NCBI GenBank assembly: GCA_963803425.1
Contig: CAWDMA010000002.1
Location: 124,001-188,000, forward strand
From: DASPWW01 sp963803425
Lineage (GTDB): Bacteria > Actinomycetota > Thermoleophilia > Solirubrobacterales > 70-9
DNA: 64,000 nt
Reading direction: 5' to 3'
Made by a program: the position numbers and the translations under genes. The notes beneath the pieces are model-generated. The model was not told the origin of the DNA. It ran no database searches and worked only from the letters and a program-made list of their open reading frames with translations. Positions 45,857 to 53,975 of this stretch are shown here, in pieces (the first letter of the stretch is position 1; each line of letters starts with the position of its first letter).

Positions 45857-45862
45857 CGCGGT

Positions 45863-46519
45863 GTGACGGCTCGACGAGATCGGTGCGACCTCGGCGCCGC
45901 GTCGGTGGAGCACGCCGGCCTCGCGGTGCTGGTCGCGATCCTGCTGCTCGCCGGGGTGGCCGCGTTCGCGGCCGGGCCGCCGGTCGAGACCGGCCGTGAG
46001 CTCGGCTCGGCGATCTCGCGGAAGCTGCGGTGCGCGCCGCGGCTTCCAGGACCGTGCTGGCGCGACCCGCTCACCGAGGCGTACGGCCGGCCGCTCGCGG
46101 GGCTGGTTCGGGCGCTGGCGCCGCCGCCGAGCCCGCGCCCGGGCCCGGGTGGCGTGCCGCTGGTCGGCGTCGACTTCCGGCACTGCCGCTCGCCGAGCTG
46201 CGCCGCCTGGACCGGCGATCCAAGGCTGACCGGCTCGAACCGCCGCACGACCTCCTTCACCGCGGTCGAGGACCGCCGGCGCGCCGGCGACGACGTGCGG
46301 GTGACGTATTGGATCTACCGGCCCGGCCTGGGGTGGGAGCGGATCGTGCGGCACGCCACGGGCACCGAGGTCGCCGCCCATGCCCGCACCCCGCTGCTCG
46401 ATACGCAGGACCCGAAGCTCGCCCCGCTGGAGACCCTCCCGGGCCGGAACCACTACGAGTTCCCGGCCGCGGAGATCCCGCCGTGGAGATGGCGGGTAGA
46501 GTCGGTTTACCCGGGCTAG
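45863..46519 (+). CDS. Hypothetical protein with pilin/TadE-like N-terminus
   Basis: A 218-aa protein. The N-terminus RRDRCDLGAASVEHAGLAVL is followed by one strong hydrophobic helix (VAILLLAGVAAFAAG). The pattern basic residues, G, then ASVE and a hydrophobic stretch is that of Flp/TadE-type prepilins, cleaved after glycine with the glutamate at +5. The remainder is extracytoplasmic in type, with cysteines in KLRCAPRLPGPCW and RHCRSPSCAAW and no known domain. No tad assembly genes are in the window, so pseudopilin function is inference. Confidence 0.6.
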   Translation: MTARRDRCDLGAASVEHAGLAVLVAILLLAGVAAFAAGPPVETGRELGSAISRKLRCAPRLPGPCWRDPLTEAYGRPLAGLVRALAPPPSPRPGPGGVPLVGVDFRHCRSPSCAAWTGDPRLTGSNRRTTSFTAVEDRRRAGDDVRVTYWIYRPGLGWERIVRHATGTEVAAHARTPLLDTQDPKLAPLETLPGRNHYEFPAAEIPPWRWRVESVYPG

Positions 46520-46624
46520 ATCGGCGCGACCGGAGCCGGGCGCCCTCACCCCGATCGGATGATGCGCGCGGCCGCCAGAGCGGATAGCCTCGCGCCCTAG
46601 GTATTTCGGACGAAAGGAGTGGGA

Positions 46625-47062
46625 GTGGAGACTGAGCTCGAGGACATGGGTCCGATCGACTACGTGGTGATCGAGTGGCCCGGCCGCCAGCCCACCGGCG
46701 AGGTCGCCCCGATCGTGGTCGACTTGGTCGAGCGCGGGATCATCCGCGTGCTCGATCTCGCGTTCGTAACCAAGGCCGACGACGGGTCCGTCAGCGGCCT
46801 CGAGATCTCCGAGCTCGGCGACGACGTGCCGGAGCTGAAGCTGTTCGAGGGCGCGTCCTCCGGGCTGATCTCGGACGACGACACGGCGGAGGCCGCCGAG
46901 GCGCTCGCGCCGGGGACCTCGGCGGCGCTGCTCGTGTACGAGAACAGCTGGGCCGCGCCGTTCGCGACCGCGGTCCGGCGCTCGGGCGGCCAGCTCGTCG
47001 CCACCGGCCGGATCCCGGTGCAGGAGATCGTCGCCGCGCTCGATGCGATCGAGGCGGGCTAG
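46625..47062 (+). CDS. DUF6325-like small protein
   Basis: A 145-aa protein: MGPIDYVVIEWPGRQPTGEV, then APIVVDLVERGIIRVLDLAF, KADDGSV and LLVYENSWAAPFATAVRRSG. It resembles actinobacterial proteins of the DUF6325/DUF1269-like group, whose role is unknown. GTG 46625 is chosen because AAAGGAG ends five bases upstream; GTG 46619 overlaps that site. A TAGCCT -10-like box lies about 25 nt further upstream. It is followed closely by a SHOCT protein gene, a common pairing. Confidence 0.75.
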   Translation: METELEDMGPIDYVVIEWPGRQPTGEVAPIVVDLVERGIIRVLDLAFVTKADDGSVSGLEISELGDDVPELKLFEGASSGLISDDDTAEAAEALAPGTSAALLVYENSWAAPFATAVRRSGGQLVATGRIPVQEIVAALDAIEAG

Positions 47063-47102
47063 CCGTCGAACCCGTAGCCGTCACTCAGGAAAGGAGAAGC
47101 GC

Positions 47103-47369
47103 ATGCCGGGATTGATCCGAGGCGTCGCACGAACGGCGGTGGTGGCGGGGACTGCCACCGCAGTCAGCAACCGGGTCTCGCGCCGCCAGGCCGACCGCTG
47201 GGCACAGCAGGGCTATTACGACCAGCAGCCGCAGGCCGCGCCCGCCGCGCCCGCCGCGCCCGCGCAGACCGACACGATCGCGCAGCTGAAGGAGCTCGGC
47301 CAGCTCCGCGACAGCGGGGTGCTGTCGGAGGCAGAGTTCGAGGCGCAGAAGGCGAAGCTGCTGGGCTAG
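47103..47369 (+). CDS. SHOCT-domain small protein
   Basis: An 88-aa protein. The N-terminal part is basic with GVARTAVVAGTATAVSNRVS and a Gln/Pro/Ala linker. The C-terminal 30 residues are a SHOCT domain: IAQLKELGQLRDSGVLSEAE then FEAQKAKLLG. SHOCT motifs usually sit at protein termini and mediate oligomerisation. ATG 47103 follows AGGAAAGGAGA. It forms an operon with the DUF6325-like gene, 40 bp upstream. Confidence 0.85.
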   Translation: MPGLIRGVARTAVVAGTATAVSNRVSRRQADRWAQQGYYDQQPQAAPAAPAAPAQTDTIAQLKELGQLRDSGVLSEAEFEAQKAKLLG

Positions 47370-47402
47370 CAGGGTCGCGCCGCGAGGGGGCTTGGGGAGC
47401 GC

Positions 47403-47867
47403 TCAGGCGGCCGCGGCGGCGTCTCGCCCCGGCCCGGGGACCGCGTACACGTCGCCGGGCTCGAGGTCGGTGCCGCACCTCGTGCAGCGCAGCCGCTCCC
47501 CGACCTCCCCGCCGCAGCCGTCGTGGAGGACGCGGACCGGCGGGCCCTCCGGGGCGAGGTGGCGATCGCCCCACTGCATCAGCGCCATCATCGCCGGCCA
47601 CAGCTCCACCCCCTTCCGGGTGACCCGGTACTCGTAGCGCCGGGGGCGCTCCTGGTAGGGCACCTTCCGCATGATCCCCGCGTCGACCAGCCGGCCGAGG
47701 CGCTCGGTGAGCACGTTCCGCGCGCACCCGAGGTTGCGCTGGTAGTCGTCGAAGCGCCGCGTCCCGAGGAAAGCCTCGCGGATCACGAGGATCGTCCACC
47801 GATCGCCGATCAGCTCCAGCGCGCGGGCGATCGAGCACACCTGGTTGTCGTAGCTCCGGGGCAGCAC
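47403..47867 (-). CDS. HxlR-family winged-helix regulator
   Basis: A 154-aa regulator. The HxlR domain is CSIARALELIGDRWTILVIR, FLGTRRFDDYQRNLGCARNV and LTERLGRLVDAGIMRKVPYQ. The C-terminal extension has CGGEVGERLRCTRCGTDLEP, a possible zinc knuckle. GTG 47867 (MLPRSYDNQVC) is preferred since a TACAAT box lies 7 nt upstream; GTG 47900 would lie inside the operator palindrome. It is divergent from an MFS pump, which it probably represses until a ligand or oxidant is sensed. Confidence 0.88.
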   Translation of the reverse strand: MLPRSYDNQVCSIARALELIGDRWTILVIREAFLGTRRFDDYQRNLGCARNVLTERLGRLVDAGIMRKVPYQERPRRYEYRVTRKGVELWPAMMALMQWGDRHLAPEGPPVRVLHDGCGGEVGERLRCTRCGTDLEPGDVYAVPGPGRDAAAAA

Positions 47868-47874
47868 CACGGCG

Positions 47875-47880
47875 ATTGTA
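47875..47880 (-). promoter_or_regulatory. -10 box (TACAAT) of the HxlR gene
   Basis: TACAAT on the minus strand lies 7 nt before GTG 47867 and next to the 15-bp palindrome at 47889-47903. Confidence 0.45.
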
Positions 47881-47888
47881 GACAGTCG

Positions 47889-47903
47889 GTTGTGTGACAC
47901 AAC
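47889..47903. promoter_or_regulatory. Candidate HxlR operator (15-bp palindrome)
   Basis: gttgtgtgacacaac is a perfect palindrome around a central base in the divergent promoter region. A second, partly conserved copy (tgtgggacaactca, 47925-47938) lies next to the MFS start; both share TGTG, GACA and AACTCA-like ends. Confidence 0.6.
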
Positions 47904-47942
47904 TCACCCCCACGTGGCGAGTCCTGTGGGACAACTCAGGGC

Positions 47943-49358
47943 ATGGAGCGGAAGTGGAAGGTGCTCGCGGTCACCGCAGTCGCCGTCTTCATGGGGTTCC
48001 TCGACGTGACGATCGTGAACGTCGCCTTCCCGAGGCTGGAGGCGGAGTTCTCGGCTGCCTCCCGCGCCGAGCTGTCCTGGGTCCTGAACGCCTACAACAT
48101 CGTGTTCGCCGCGCTGCTGCTGCCCGCCGGCCGCGTCGCGGACATCGTCGGGCGCAAGAGGATGTTCGTGGCAGGGATCTGGGTCTTCGTCGGCGCCTCG
48201 GCGCTGTGCGGGATCTCCGGCTCGGTCGAGATGCTGGTCGCCGCGCGCGTCCTGCAGGCGATCGGCGGCGCGATCCTCGTCCCCACCTCGCTCGGCCTGC
48301 TGCTGCCGGAGTTCCCGGCCTCGCAGCGGGCGACCGCGGTCGCGATCTGGACCGCAACCGGCGCGGTCGCCGCCGCCGTCGGGCCGTCGCTGGGAGGGAT
48401 CCTCGTGGAGACAGGCGGGTGGCGATGGGCGTTCTTCGTCAACGTCCCGATCGGTCTCGCGGCGCTGGTCCCGGCCGGGCGCGTGCTCGAGGAGATCCGC
48501 GGTCGGGCGGGGGAGCGGCTGCCGGACGCGCTCGGGACCGTGCTGCTCGTGCTCGCGGTGGGGCTGATCGCGCTCGGGATCGTCGAGGGTCCGGATTGGG
48601 GCTGGGAGAGCACTCGGGTGCTCGGCTCGCTCGCGGTCGGCCTGGCGCTGTTGCCCGCGGTCGTGTGGCGCTCGTCGCGGCACGCCGCTCCGGCGATCGA
48701 GCTGGGGTTGTTCCGGGTGCGGTCGTTCGCGGTCGCGAACGCCGGGATGCTCGTGTTCTCGGCGGCGTTCTACGCGCTCGTGCTCGCCAACATCCTGTTC
48801 ATGACCCAGGTGTGGGGATGGTCCGTGCTGCAGGCCGGCGTCGCGATCACCCCGTCGCCGACGATGGCGGCGCTCAGCGCCCCGATCGCCGGACGGCTGT
48901 CGGACCGGTTCGGGCAGCGAGTCGCTGCTGTCCCCGGCGGGCTCCTGTTCGCAGCCGGATGCCTGTTCCTGGCGCAATCGATGGGCGCCACCCCGGACTA
49001 TGCGAGCGAGCTGCTCCCCGCCCAGCTCCTGTTCGGGAGCGGCGTCGGGTTCAGCTTCGCCGCCTGGGGAAGCGCCGCCGTCGCCGGGCTTCCCGCGGAG
49101 CGATTCGCGGCCGGCAGCGCCGTGCTGTCGTGCCTGCGCCAGATCGGCGCGGTGCTCGGGATCGCGATCCTGATCGCGGTGCTCGAGGCGGGCTCGCCGA
49201 CCGACCCGGTCGGCGCGTTCGACAGCGCCTGGACGCTGATGGGTGTCGCCGGGCTGGTCGCGGCAGCCCTCGCCCTCGCGCTCGGCCGCGTCCGCACGGT
49301 CCCCGGGGCCGCCGACGCCCGCGCGCCGGCCGGCGCCCGGCTTCAGGGGACCGCGTGA
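47943..49358 (+). CDS. MFS drug-efflux transporter (DHA2 family)
   Basis: A 471-aa protein with 14 hydrophobic helices. DHA2 motifs are FLDVTIVNVAFPRLEAEF in helix 1, PAGRVADIVGRKRMFVAG (motif A), VAARVLQAIGGAILVPTSLG (motif B) and TGAVAAAVGPSLGGILVETG (motif C), then WRWAFFVNVPIG. It is a proton-driven exporter of toxic compounds. ATG 47943 is close to the second half of the operator, so it is likely controlled by the divergent HxlR. The stop overlaps the thioesterase gene. Confidence 0.93.
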   Translation: MERKWKVLAVTAVAVFMGFLDVTIVNVAFPRLEAEFSAASRAELSWVLNAYNIVFAALLLPAGRVADIVGRKRMFVAGIWVFVGASALCGISGSVEMLVAARVLQAIGGAILVPTSLGLLLPEFPASQRATAVAIWTATGAVAAAVGPSLGGILVETGGWRWAFFVNVPIGLAALVPAGRVLEEIRGRAGERLPDALGTVLLVLAVGLIALGIVEGPDWGWESTRVLGSLAVGLALLPAVVWRSSRHAAPAIELGLFRVRSFAVANAGMLVFSAAFYALVLANILFMTQVWGWSVLQAGVAITPSPTMAALSAPIAGRLSDRFGQRVAAVPGGLLFAAGCLFLAQSMGATPDYASELLPAQLLFGSGVGFSFAAWGSAAVAGLPAERFAAGSAVLSCLRQIGAVLGIAILIAVLEAGSPTDPVGAFDSAWTLMGVAGLVAAALALALGRVRTVPGAADARAPAGARLQGTA

Positions 49359-49858
49359 CCCGCACCCGGACATTCACCTGGGAGGATCCGCTGGAGTCGC
49401 TCGACGCCGCGGCGGGGCTGTCCGGGCTCGAGTACATGCGGGCGATCGGGGAGGGCCGCGTGCCGCCGCCTCCGTTCGCGGAGCTGATGGGCTTCGCCGG
49501 GATCGAGGTGGAGGAGGGCCGGGCCGTGTTCGGCGTCGAGCCGGCCGAGTACCACTACAACCCGATCGGCGTCGTGCACGGGGGGCTGGCGCTCACCCTG
49601 CTCGACTCGGCGATGGGGTGCGCCGTGCACACGACCCTGCCCGCCGGGGTCGGCTACACCACGCTCGAGGTGAAGGTGAACCTGGCGCGGGTGATCACCC
49701 GGGACACCGGGTTCGTGCGGTGCGTCGGCAGCGTGATCCACCGCGGCCGCACCGTCGCGATCGCCGAGGGCCAGGTGACCGCAGCCGACACCGGGAAGCT
49801 GCTCGCGCACGGCTCCACCACGTGCCTGATCATGTCGCAGAACGGCGACCGCTCCTAG
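49355..49858 (+). CDS. PaaI-family hotdog thioesterase
   Basis: A 167-aa hotdog-fold protein. PAEYHYNPIGVVHGGLALTLLD contains the NPxGxVHGGxxxxLxD motif of PaaI/YbgC-type acyl-CoA thioesterases, and YTTLEVKVNLARVITRDTG matches the following strands. It probably hydrolyses an aromatic or short acyl-CoA. GTG 49355 overlaps the MFS stop, so it is co-expressed with the efflux pump, an unexpected but not unique pairing. Confidence 0.88.
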   Translation: MTRTRTFTWEDPLESLDAAAGLSGLEYMRAIGEGRVPPPPFAELMGFAGIEVEEGRAVFGVEPAEYHYNPIGVVHGGLALTLLDSAMGCAVHTTLPAGVGYTTLEVKVNLARVITRDTGFVRCVGSVIHRGRTVAIAEGQVTAADTGKLLAHGSTTCLIMSQNGDRS

Positions 49859-49978
49859 CGGCCGCACGCTCACCCAAGCCCCACCGCCGCGAGGGCATCG
49901 GAGCGCTCCCGGAAGCACTCCATCCGCACCGCCGAAGCCCATCGCTCGTAGATCCCACGGACCGTCTCGGCCCTGCCC

Positions 49979-50830
49979 TCACCACCGGGCATCGTGGTGC
50001 TCCATCACCCCCAGCGCGTGCTCGATCTCGAGACCGCCCGGGAGGGTGCCGCTGAAGCGGCCGAGCGGCTGGCGGTACGACGAGCGCACCGTCAGCAGGC
50101 TCTGCTCCTCGGATCGCTCCGCCTCGGCCTGAAAGCCGAGCCGGGCGCCGCCGTCGAACCAGATCGCGTCGAGGTCCTCGAACGTGACCGGAGCGGGCTC
50201 CGACGGCTCCCCGTCCACCCACACCGCGCGCTCGCTGCGCTGCGGCGGGTCGTTGATCCCGCTGACCAGGTTCCAGCCGATCGAGCGGCCGTCCGTCGTC
50301 CGGCCGACCCCCGCGGACCAGCTCCACACCGTGTGGCGAGGGTGATATCCGGCCGAGTCGTCGCTGACGCCCCTCGTCTCCAGCTTCCACTTCTTCTCGC
50401 CGACCCTGACGTCGAGGTCGATCGGGATGTCGGCGGCCTTCCGCGTCCACGTGTATTGGCCTTCGGCCGTCGGGCACACCACTTCGACCGGGTTGCCCTC
50501 GCCGGGGCGGAGGTTCGCGCGGACGTGCTTGCCCGACAGGATCCGGAACATGTCGTCCTCGGCGAACACCTCGCCGCGGGCGCCGGGCAGGCGGCGCCGG
50601 CTGCCCTCGTGCATCGTCCCGCTCTCCCGATCGAGGATCACCCAGAAAGTCTGGCCGATCGGGCCGATCTGGAACCGCAGGCCCACCACCATCACCTCGT
50701 CGGCGAAGGCGCCCACGTACCGCCATCTCTTCAGCAGCCGACCGCCGCGGCGGGCCGGCATCCTGTCCGACGGCAAGGGGAGCTCGGGGCGGCCGGGACC
50801 CGGTCCGCGCCACGGAAGCGTGGCGGTCAC
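49979..50830 (-). CDS. DUF2804 family protein
   Basis: A 283-aa protein with DUF2804-like features: LLKRWRYVGAFADEVMVVGL, GRTTDGRSIGWNLVSGINDP, ERAVWVDGEP and WFDGGARLGFQAEAER, probably a beta-barrel or lipocalin-like lipid-related fold. GTG 50830 overlaps the end of the acyl-CoA carboxylase gene. That coupling hints at a role in fatty acid or lipid metabolism, but the biochemical function is unknown. It is the last gene of the minus-strand run that begins at rpsF. Confidence 0.8.
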   Translation of the reverse strand: MTATLPWRGPGPGRPELPLPSDRMPARRGGRLLKRWRYVGAFADEVMVVGLRFQIGPIGQTFWVILDRESGTMHEGSRRRLPGARGEVFAEDDMFRILSGKHVRANLRPGEGNPVEVVCPTAEGQYTWTRKAADIPIDLDVRVGEKKWKLETRGVSDDSAGYHPRHTVWSWSAGVGRTTDGRSIGWNLVSGINDPPQRSERAVWVDGEPSEPAPVTFEDLDAIWFDGGARLGFQAEAERSEEQSLLTVRSSYRQPLGRFSGTLPGGLEIEHALGVMEHHDARW

Positions 50831-52608
50831 TCGATCACGGCGATCGTGTCGCCGCTCGCCACGGAGCCGCCTTCCTCGACGTTCAACGTCGTCAGCTTGC
50901 CGGATCGGTGCGCGTTGATCTCGTTCTCCATCTTCATCGCCTCGATCACGCACACGAGCGCCCCCTCCTCGATCTCGGCCCCCAGCGCGACCGGCACCTT
51001 CAGGACCGTGCCCTGGATCGGCGAGACGAGCGCCTCTGTGGCACCGCCCCCGGCTGCCGCCTCGGCTTGGTCTCGCCTCGGCGGTCGTCGGAGGCCCGCC
51101 GTCGTCGTCGCGGCCGGGGCGCCGGCGCCCTCCGCCGCGGCCTCGCCGATCACCTTCACGCCGAACAGGCGACCGTCGACCTCGACCTGGTAGGCGCGTT
51201 CGCTCGACATCTCGCCCGCTCCGTCGGCGTCCGCGTCGGGCGCCGTCGACTCCGCCGGCGCGGTCGACTTCAGCCACTCGCGGTCGGAGATCAGGTCGCG
51301 GGCGGTCTCGCCGCGCTCCCACTGATCGGTCGCCAGAATCGCCTCGTGGAACGGGATCAGGGTGGTGAGCCCGCCCACCTCGTACTCGCCGAGCGCCCGC
51401 AGCATCCGCCGCGTCGCCCGTTCCCGGTCCACGTCCCAGACGATCAGCTTCGCCACCATCGGGTCGTACATCGGGGTCACCTCGGACCCCGCCTCGACCC
51501 CCGAGTCCACCCGGACGCCGGGGCCGGCCGGCTCCCGGTAGGAGGTGATCGCGCCGGGCGCGGGGGCGAAGTTCTTGTACGCGGCCTCCGCGTTGATCCG
51601 GCACTCGATCGCGTGTCCGCGCAGCTCCACGTCGGACTGGCCCACCGAGAGTGGCTCTCCGGCCGCGATCCGGACCTGCTCGCGGACGATGTCGATCCCG
51701 GTGACCAGCTCCGTGACGCAGTGCTCGACCTGCACCCGGGTGTTCATCTCCAGGAAGAAGTACTCGTCGCCGACCTGCAGTCCCTCGACCGTGCCGGCGG
51801 ACCGGTATCCGACGGCGGCGGCCGCGTCGATCGCGATCTTCCCGATCCGCTCCCGCATCTCGGCGTCGACCTTCGGACCGGGCGCCTCCTCGATCAGCTT
51901 CTGGTGGCGGCGCTGGATCGAGCAGTCGCGCTCGCCGAGGTGGATCACGCTTCCGTGGGCGTCGGCGAGCACCTGGATCTCGACGTGGCGCGGATCCTCG
52001 AGGTAGCGCTCGATGTACACGGTCGGGTCCGAGAAGAACTTCTCGCCCTCCCGCGAGGCGCCCTCGAAGGCGTCGGCGAGCTCGTCCTCCGACATCGCCA
52101 CCCGGAAGCCCTTGCCGCCGCCGCCGCCCGCAGCCTTGCACGCGACCGGATACCCGATCTCCGCCGCCTCGGTCTTCGCGGCCTCGGCGTCGGCGACGAC
52201 CTCCGTCGTGCCGGGGACGATCGGGACCCCGGCCGCCGACATCAGCTCCCGGGCGCGGGTCTTCGACCCCATCGCCTCGATCGCGCTCGGCGGCGGGCCG
52301 ATGAAGGTGATCCCGGCCGCCTCGCACGCGCCCGCGAACTCGGCGTTCTCGGCGAGGAAGCCGTATCCGGGGTGGATCGCCTCGGCGCCGGAGCGGCTCG
52401 CCGCGTCGAGGATCCGCTCGATCGCGAGGTAGCTCTCACCCGGCGCCGCCGGCCCGAGCAGGTACGCCTCGTCCGCCTCGCGCACGTGCGGAGCCTCCCG
52501 GTCGATCTCCGAGTACACGCCGACCGAGACGATCTCCATCTCCTTCAGCGTCCGCATCACCCGGATCGCGATCTCGCCGCGGTTCGCGACCAGCACCTTC
52601 TCGAACAT
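50827..52608 (-). CDS. Acyl-CoA carboxylase alpha subunit (biotin carboxylase + BCCP)
   Basis: A 593-aa fusion. The biotin carboxylase part has VLVANRGEIAIRVMRTLKE at the start, the ATP-grasp loop KAAGGGGGKGFRV, HVEIQVLADAHGSVIHLGER, and FLEMNTRVQVEHCVTE. After an Ala/Asp-rich linker comes a C-terminal biotinyl domain with the lysine in VIEAMKMENEINAH at about residue 560. It provides carboxybiotin for acetyl/propionyl-CoA carboxylation; the carboxyltransferase subunit is not in the window. ATG 52608 is 21 bp after the purA stop. Confidence 0.93.
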   Translation of the reverse strand: MFEKVLVANRGEIAIRVMRTLKEMEIVSVGVYSEIDREAPHVREADEAYLLGPAAPGESYLAIERILDAASRSGAEAIHPGYGFLAENAEFAGACEAAGITFIGPPPSAIEAMGSKTRARELMSAAGVPIVPGTTEVVADAEAAKTEAAEIGYPVACKAAGGGGGKGFRVAMSEDELADAFEGASREGEKFFSDPTVYIERYLEDPRHVEIQVLADAHGSVIHLGERDCSIQRRHQKLIEEAPGPKVDAEMRERIGKIAIDAAAAVGYRSAGTVEGLQVGDEYFFLEMNTRVQVEHCVTELVTGIDIVREQVRIAAGEPLSVGQSDVELRGHAIECRINAEAAYKNFAPAPGAITSYREPAGPGVRVDSGVEAGSEVTPMYDPMVAKLIVWDVDRERATRRMLRALGEYEVGGLTTLIPFHEAILATDQWERGETARDLISDREWLKSTAPAESTAPDADADGAGEMSSERAYQVEVDGRLFGVKVIGEAAAEGAGAPAATTTAGLRRPPRRDQAEAAAGGGATEALVSPIQGTVLKVPVALGAEIEEGALVCVIEAMKMENEINAHRSGKLTTLNVEEGGSVASGDTIAVIE

Positions 52609-52629
52609 GAGCGGGGAGAATAGCCCTCG

Positions 52630-53937
52630 TCAGGCGGCTCGCAGCCGCGCCTCGGGCTGCTCACCCAGCCATACGACCTGGTCGCGCCCCGGGCCGACGC
52701 CCACGAGGCGGACCGGGGCGCCGGCGCGCTCGCCGACGAACTCGAGGTAGTCGCGGGCCTCCCGCGGCAGCTCGGACTCCCGCCGGCAATCGCCGATGTC
52801 GGCGTCGAACCCGGGCAGCTCCTCGTACTCGGCCTCAGCGGTGTGCAGGATCGACTGGTGGTAGGGGAACTCGTCGAACTCCGCGCCCTCCGGATGGCGG
52901 TAGCGGACGGCGACCCGGAGCGGGTCGATCCCGGCCAGCACGTCGAGCTTCGTCATCACCAGCGCGCTCATCCGGTTCAGCCGGACCGCGTAGCGCAGCG
53001 CAACCAGGTCGAGCCACCCGGTGCGCCGCTCCCGGCCGGTAGTCGTCCCGTATTCGTGCCCGCGCTTCAGCAGCTTCGCGCCGATCGCGTCGTCGAGCTC
53101 GGAGGGGAACGGCCCGGCGCCGACCCGGGTCGCGTACGCCTTCGCCACCCCCCACACCTCGTCGATGTCGGCGGGCCCCACCCCGGCGCCGACGCACGCC
53201 GCGCCCGCGATCGGGTTCGAGGAGGTGACAAACGGATAGGTCCCATGGTCGAGGTCGAGCAGCGTCCCCTGGGCGCCCTCGAACAGGACGGTGGCGCCCT
53301 GGTCGAGCGCCTCCCAGCACAGCCGCGAGGTGTCGGTGATGTGGGGCTCGAGCCGGTGGCCGTAGGTGAGGTAGGTCTCGGTCATCGCATGCAGATCGAG
53401 CTCCGGCTGCTTCGCGAACGCACGCAGCGAGTGCTGCTTGGGCTCCAGCGCCGCCATGATCTTCTTCCGGAGGATCTTCTCGTCCAGCAGGTCCTGCAGG
53501 CGAATCCCGAGCCGCGCCGACTTGTCCGCGTAGCAGGGGCCGATCCCGCGCCGGGTCGTCCCGATCGAGAGCCGCCCCAGCTTCAGCTCACCCGCCGTGT
53601 CGAGCAGCACGTGGTAGGGCATGATCAGGTGGGCGTTGGCCGACACGCGCAGGCCGCCTACGTCGACGTCGCGGTGGCGAAGCTCGTCGAGCTCGTCGAT
53701 CAGCACCTTCGGGTCGATCACGACGCCATTCCCGATAACGCAGGTCTTCGTCGGGTACAGGATCCCCGAGGGGATCAGGTGGAACTTGAACTCCTCGCCG
53801 TCGCGGACGATCGTGTGCCCGGCGTTGTTGCCGCCCTGGAAGCGCACGATCAGCTCCGCCCGCTCGGCGAGCAGGTCGGTCACCTTTCCCTTTCCCTCGT
53901 CGCCCCACTGGGCCCCGACAATCACTATTCCGGGCAT
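52630..53937 (-). CDS. purA: Adenylosuccinate synthase
   Basis: A 435-aa enzyme that converts IMP, aspartate and GTP to adenylosuccinate. Motifs are VGAQWGDEGKGKVTDLLAER at the start, FQGGNNAGHTIV, LSIGTTRRGIGPCYADK, ATVLFEGAQGTLLDLDHGTYPFVTSS and TTGRERRTGWLDLVALR. Length is normal. ATG 53937 follows the helicase-loader gene by 38 bases. CATAAT on the minus strand, 9 nt upstream of the start, may be an internal promoter. Confidence 0.97.
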   Translation of the reverse strand: MPGIVIVGAQWGDEGKGKVTDLLAERAELIVRFQGGNNAGHTIVRDGEEFKFHLIPSGILYPTKTCVIGNGVVIDPKVLIDELDELRHRDVDVGGLRVSANAHLIMPYHVLLDTAGELKLGRLSIGTTRRGIGPCYADKSARLGIRLQDLLDEKILRKKIMAALEPKQHSLRAFAKQPELDLHAMTETYLTYGHRLEPHITDTSRLCWEALDQGATVLFEGAQGTLLDLDHGTYPFVTSSNPIAGAACVGAGVGPADIDEVWGVAKAYATRVGAGPFPSELDDAIGAKLLKRGHEYGTTTGRERRTGWLDLVALRYAVRLNRMSALVMTKLDVLAGIDPLRVAVRYRHPEGAEFDEFPYHQSILHTAEAEYEELPGFDADIGDCRRESELPREARDYLEFVGERAGAPVRLVGVGPGRDQVVWLGEQPEARLRAA

Positions 53938-53975
53938 GTGCAGCTGATTATGGGGCCTCGGCGCGGAAGATCCTG

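Noticed and set aside
49859..49978. Possible small gene or RNA in the gap after the thioesterase
   Set aside because: No open frame with a sensible start, no strong hairpin and no promoter box were found in the 120 bases.
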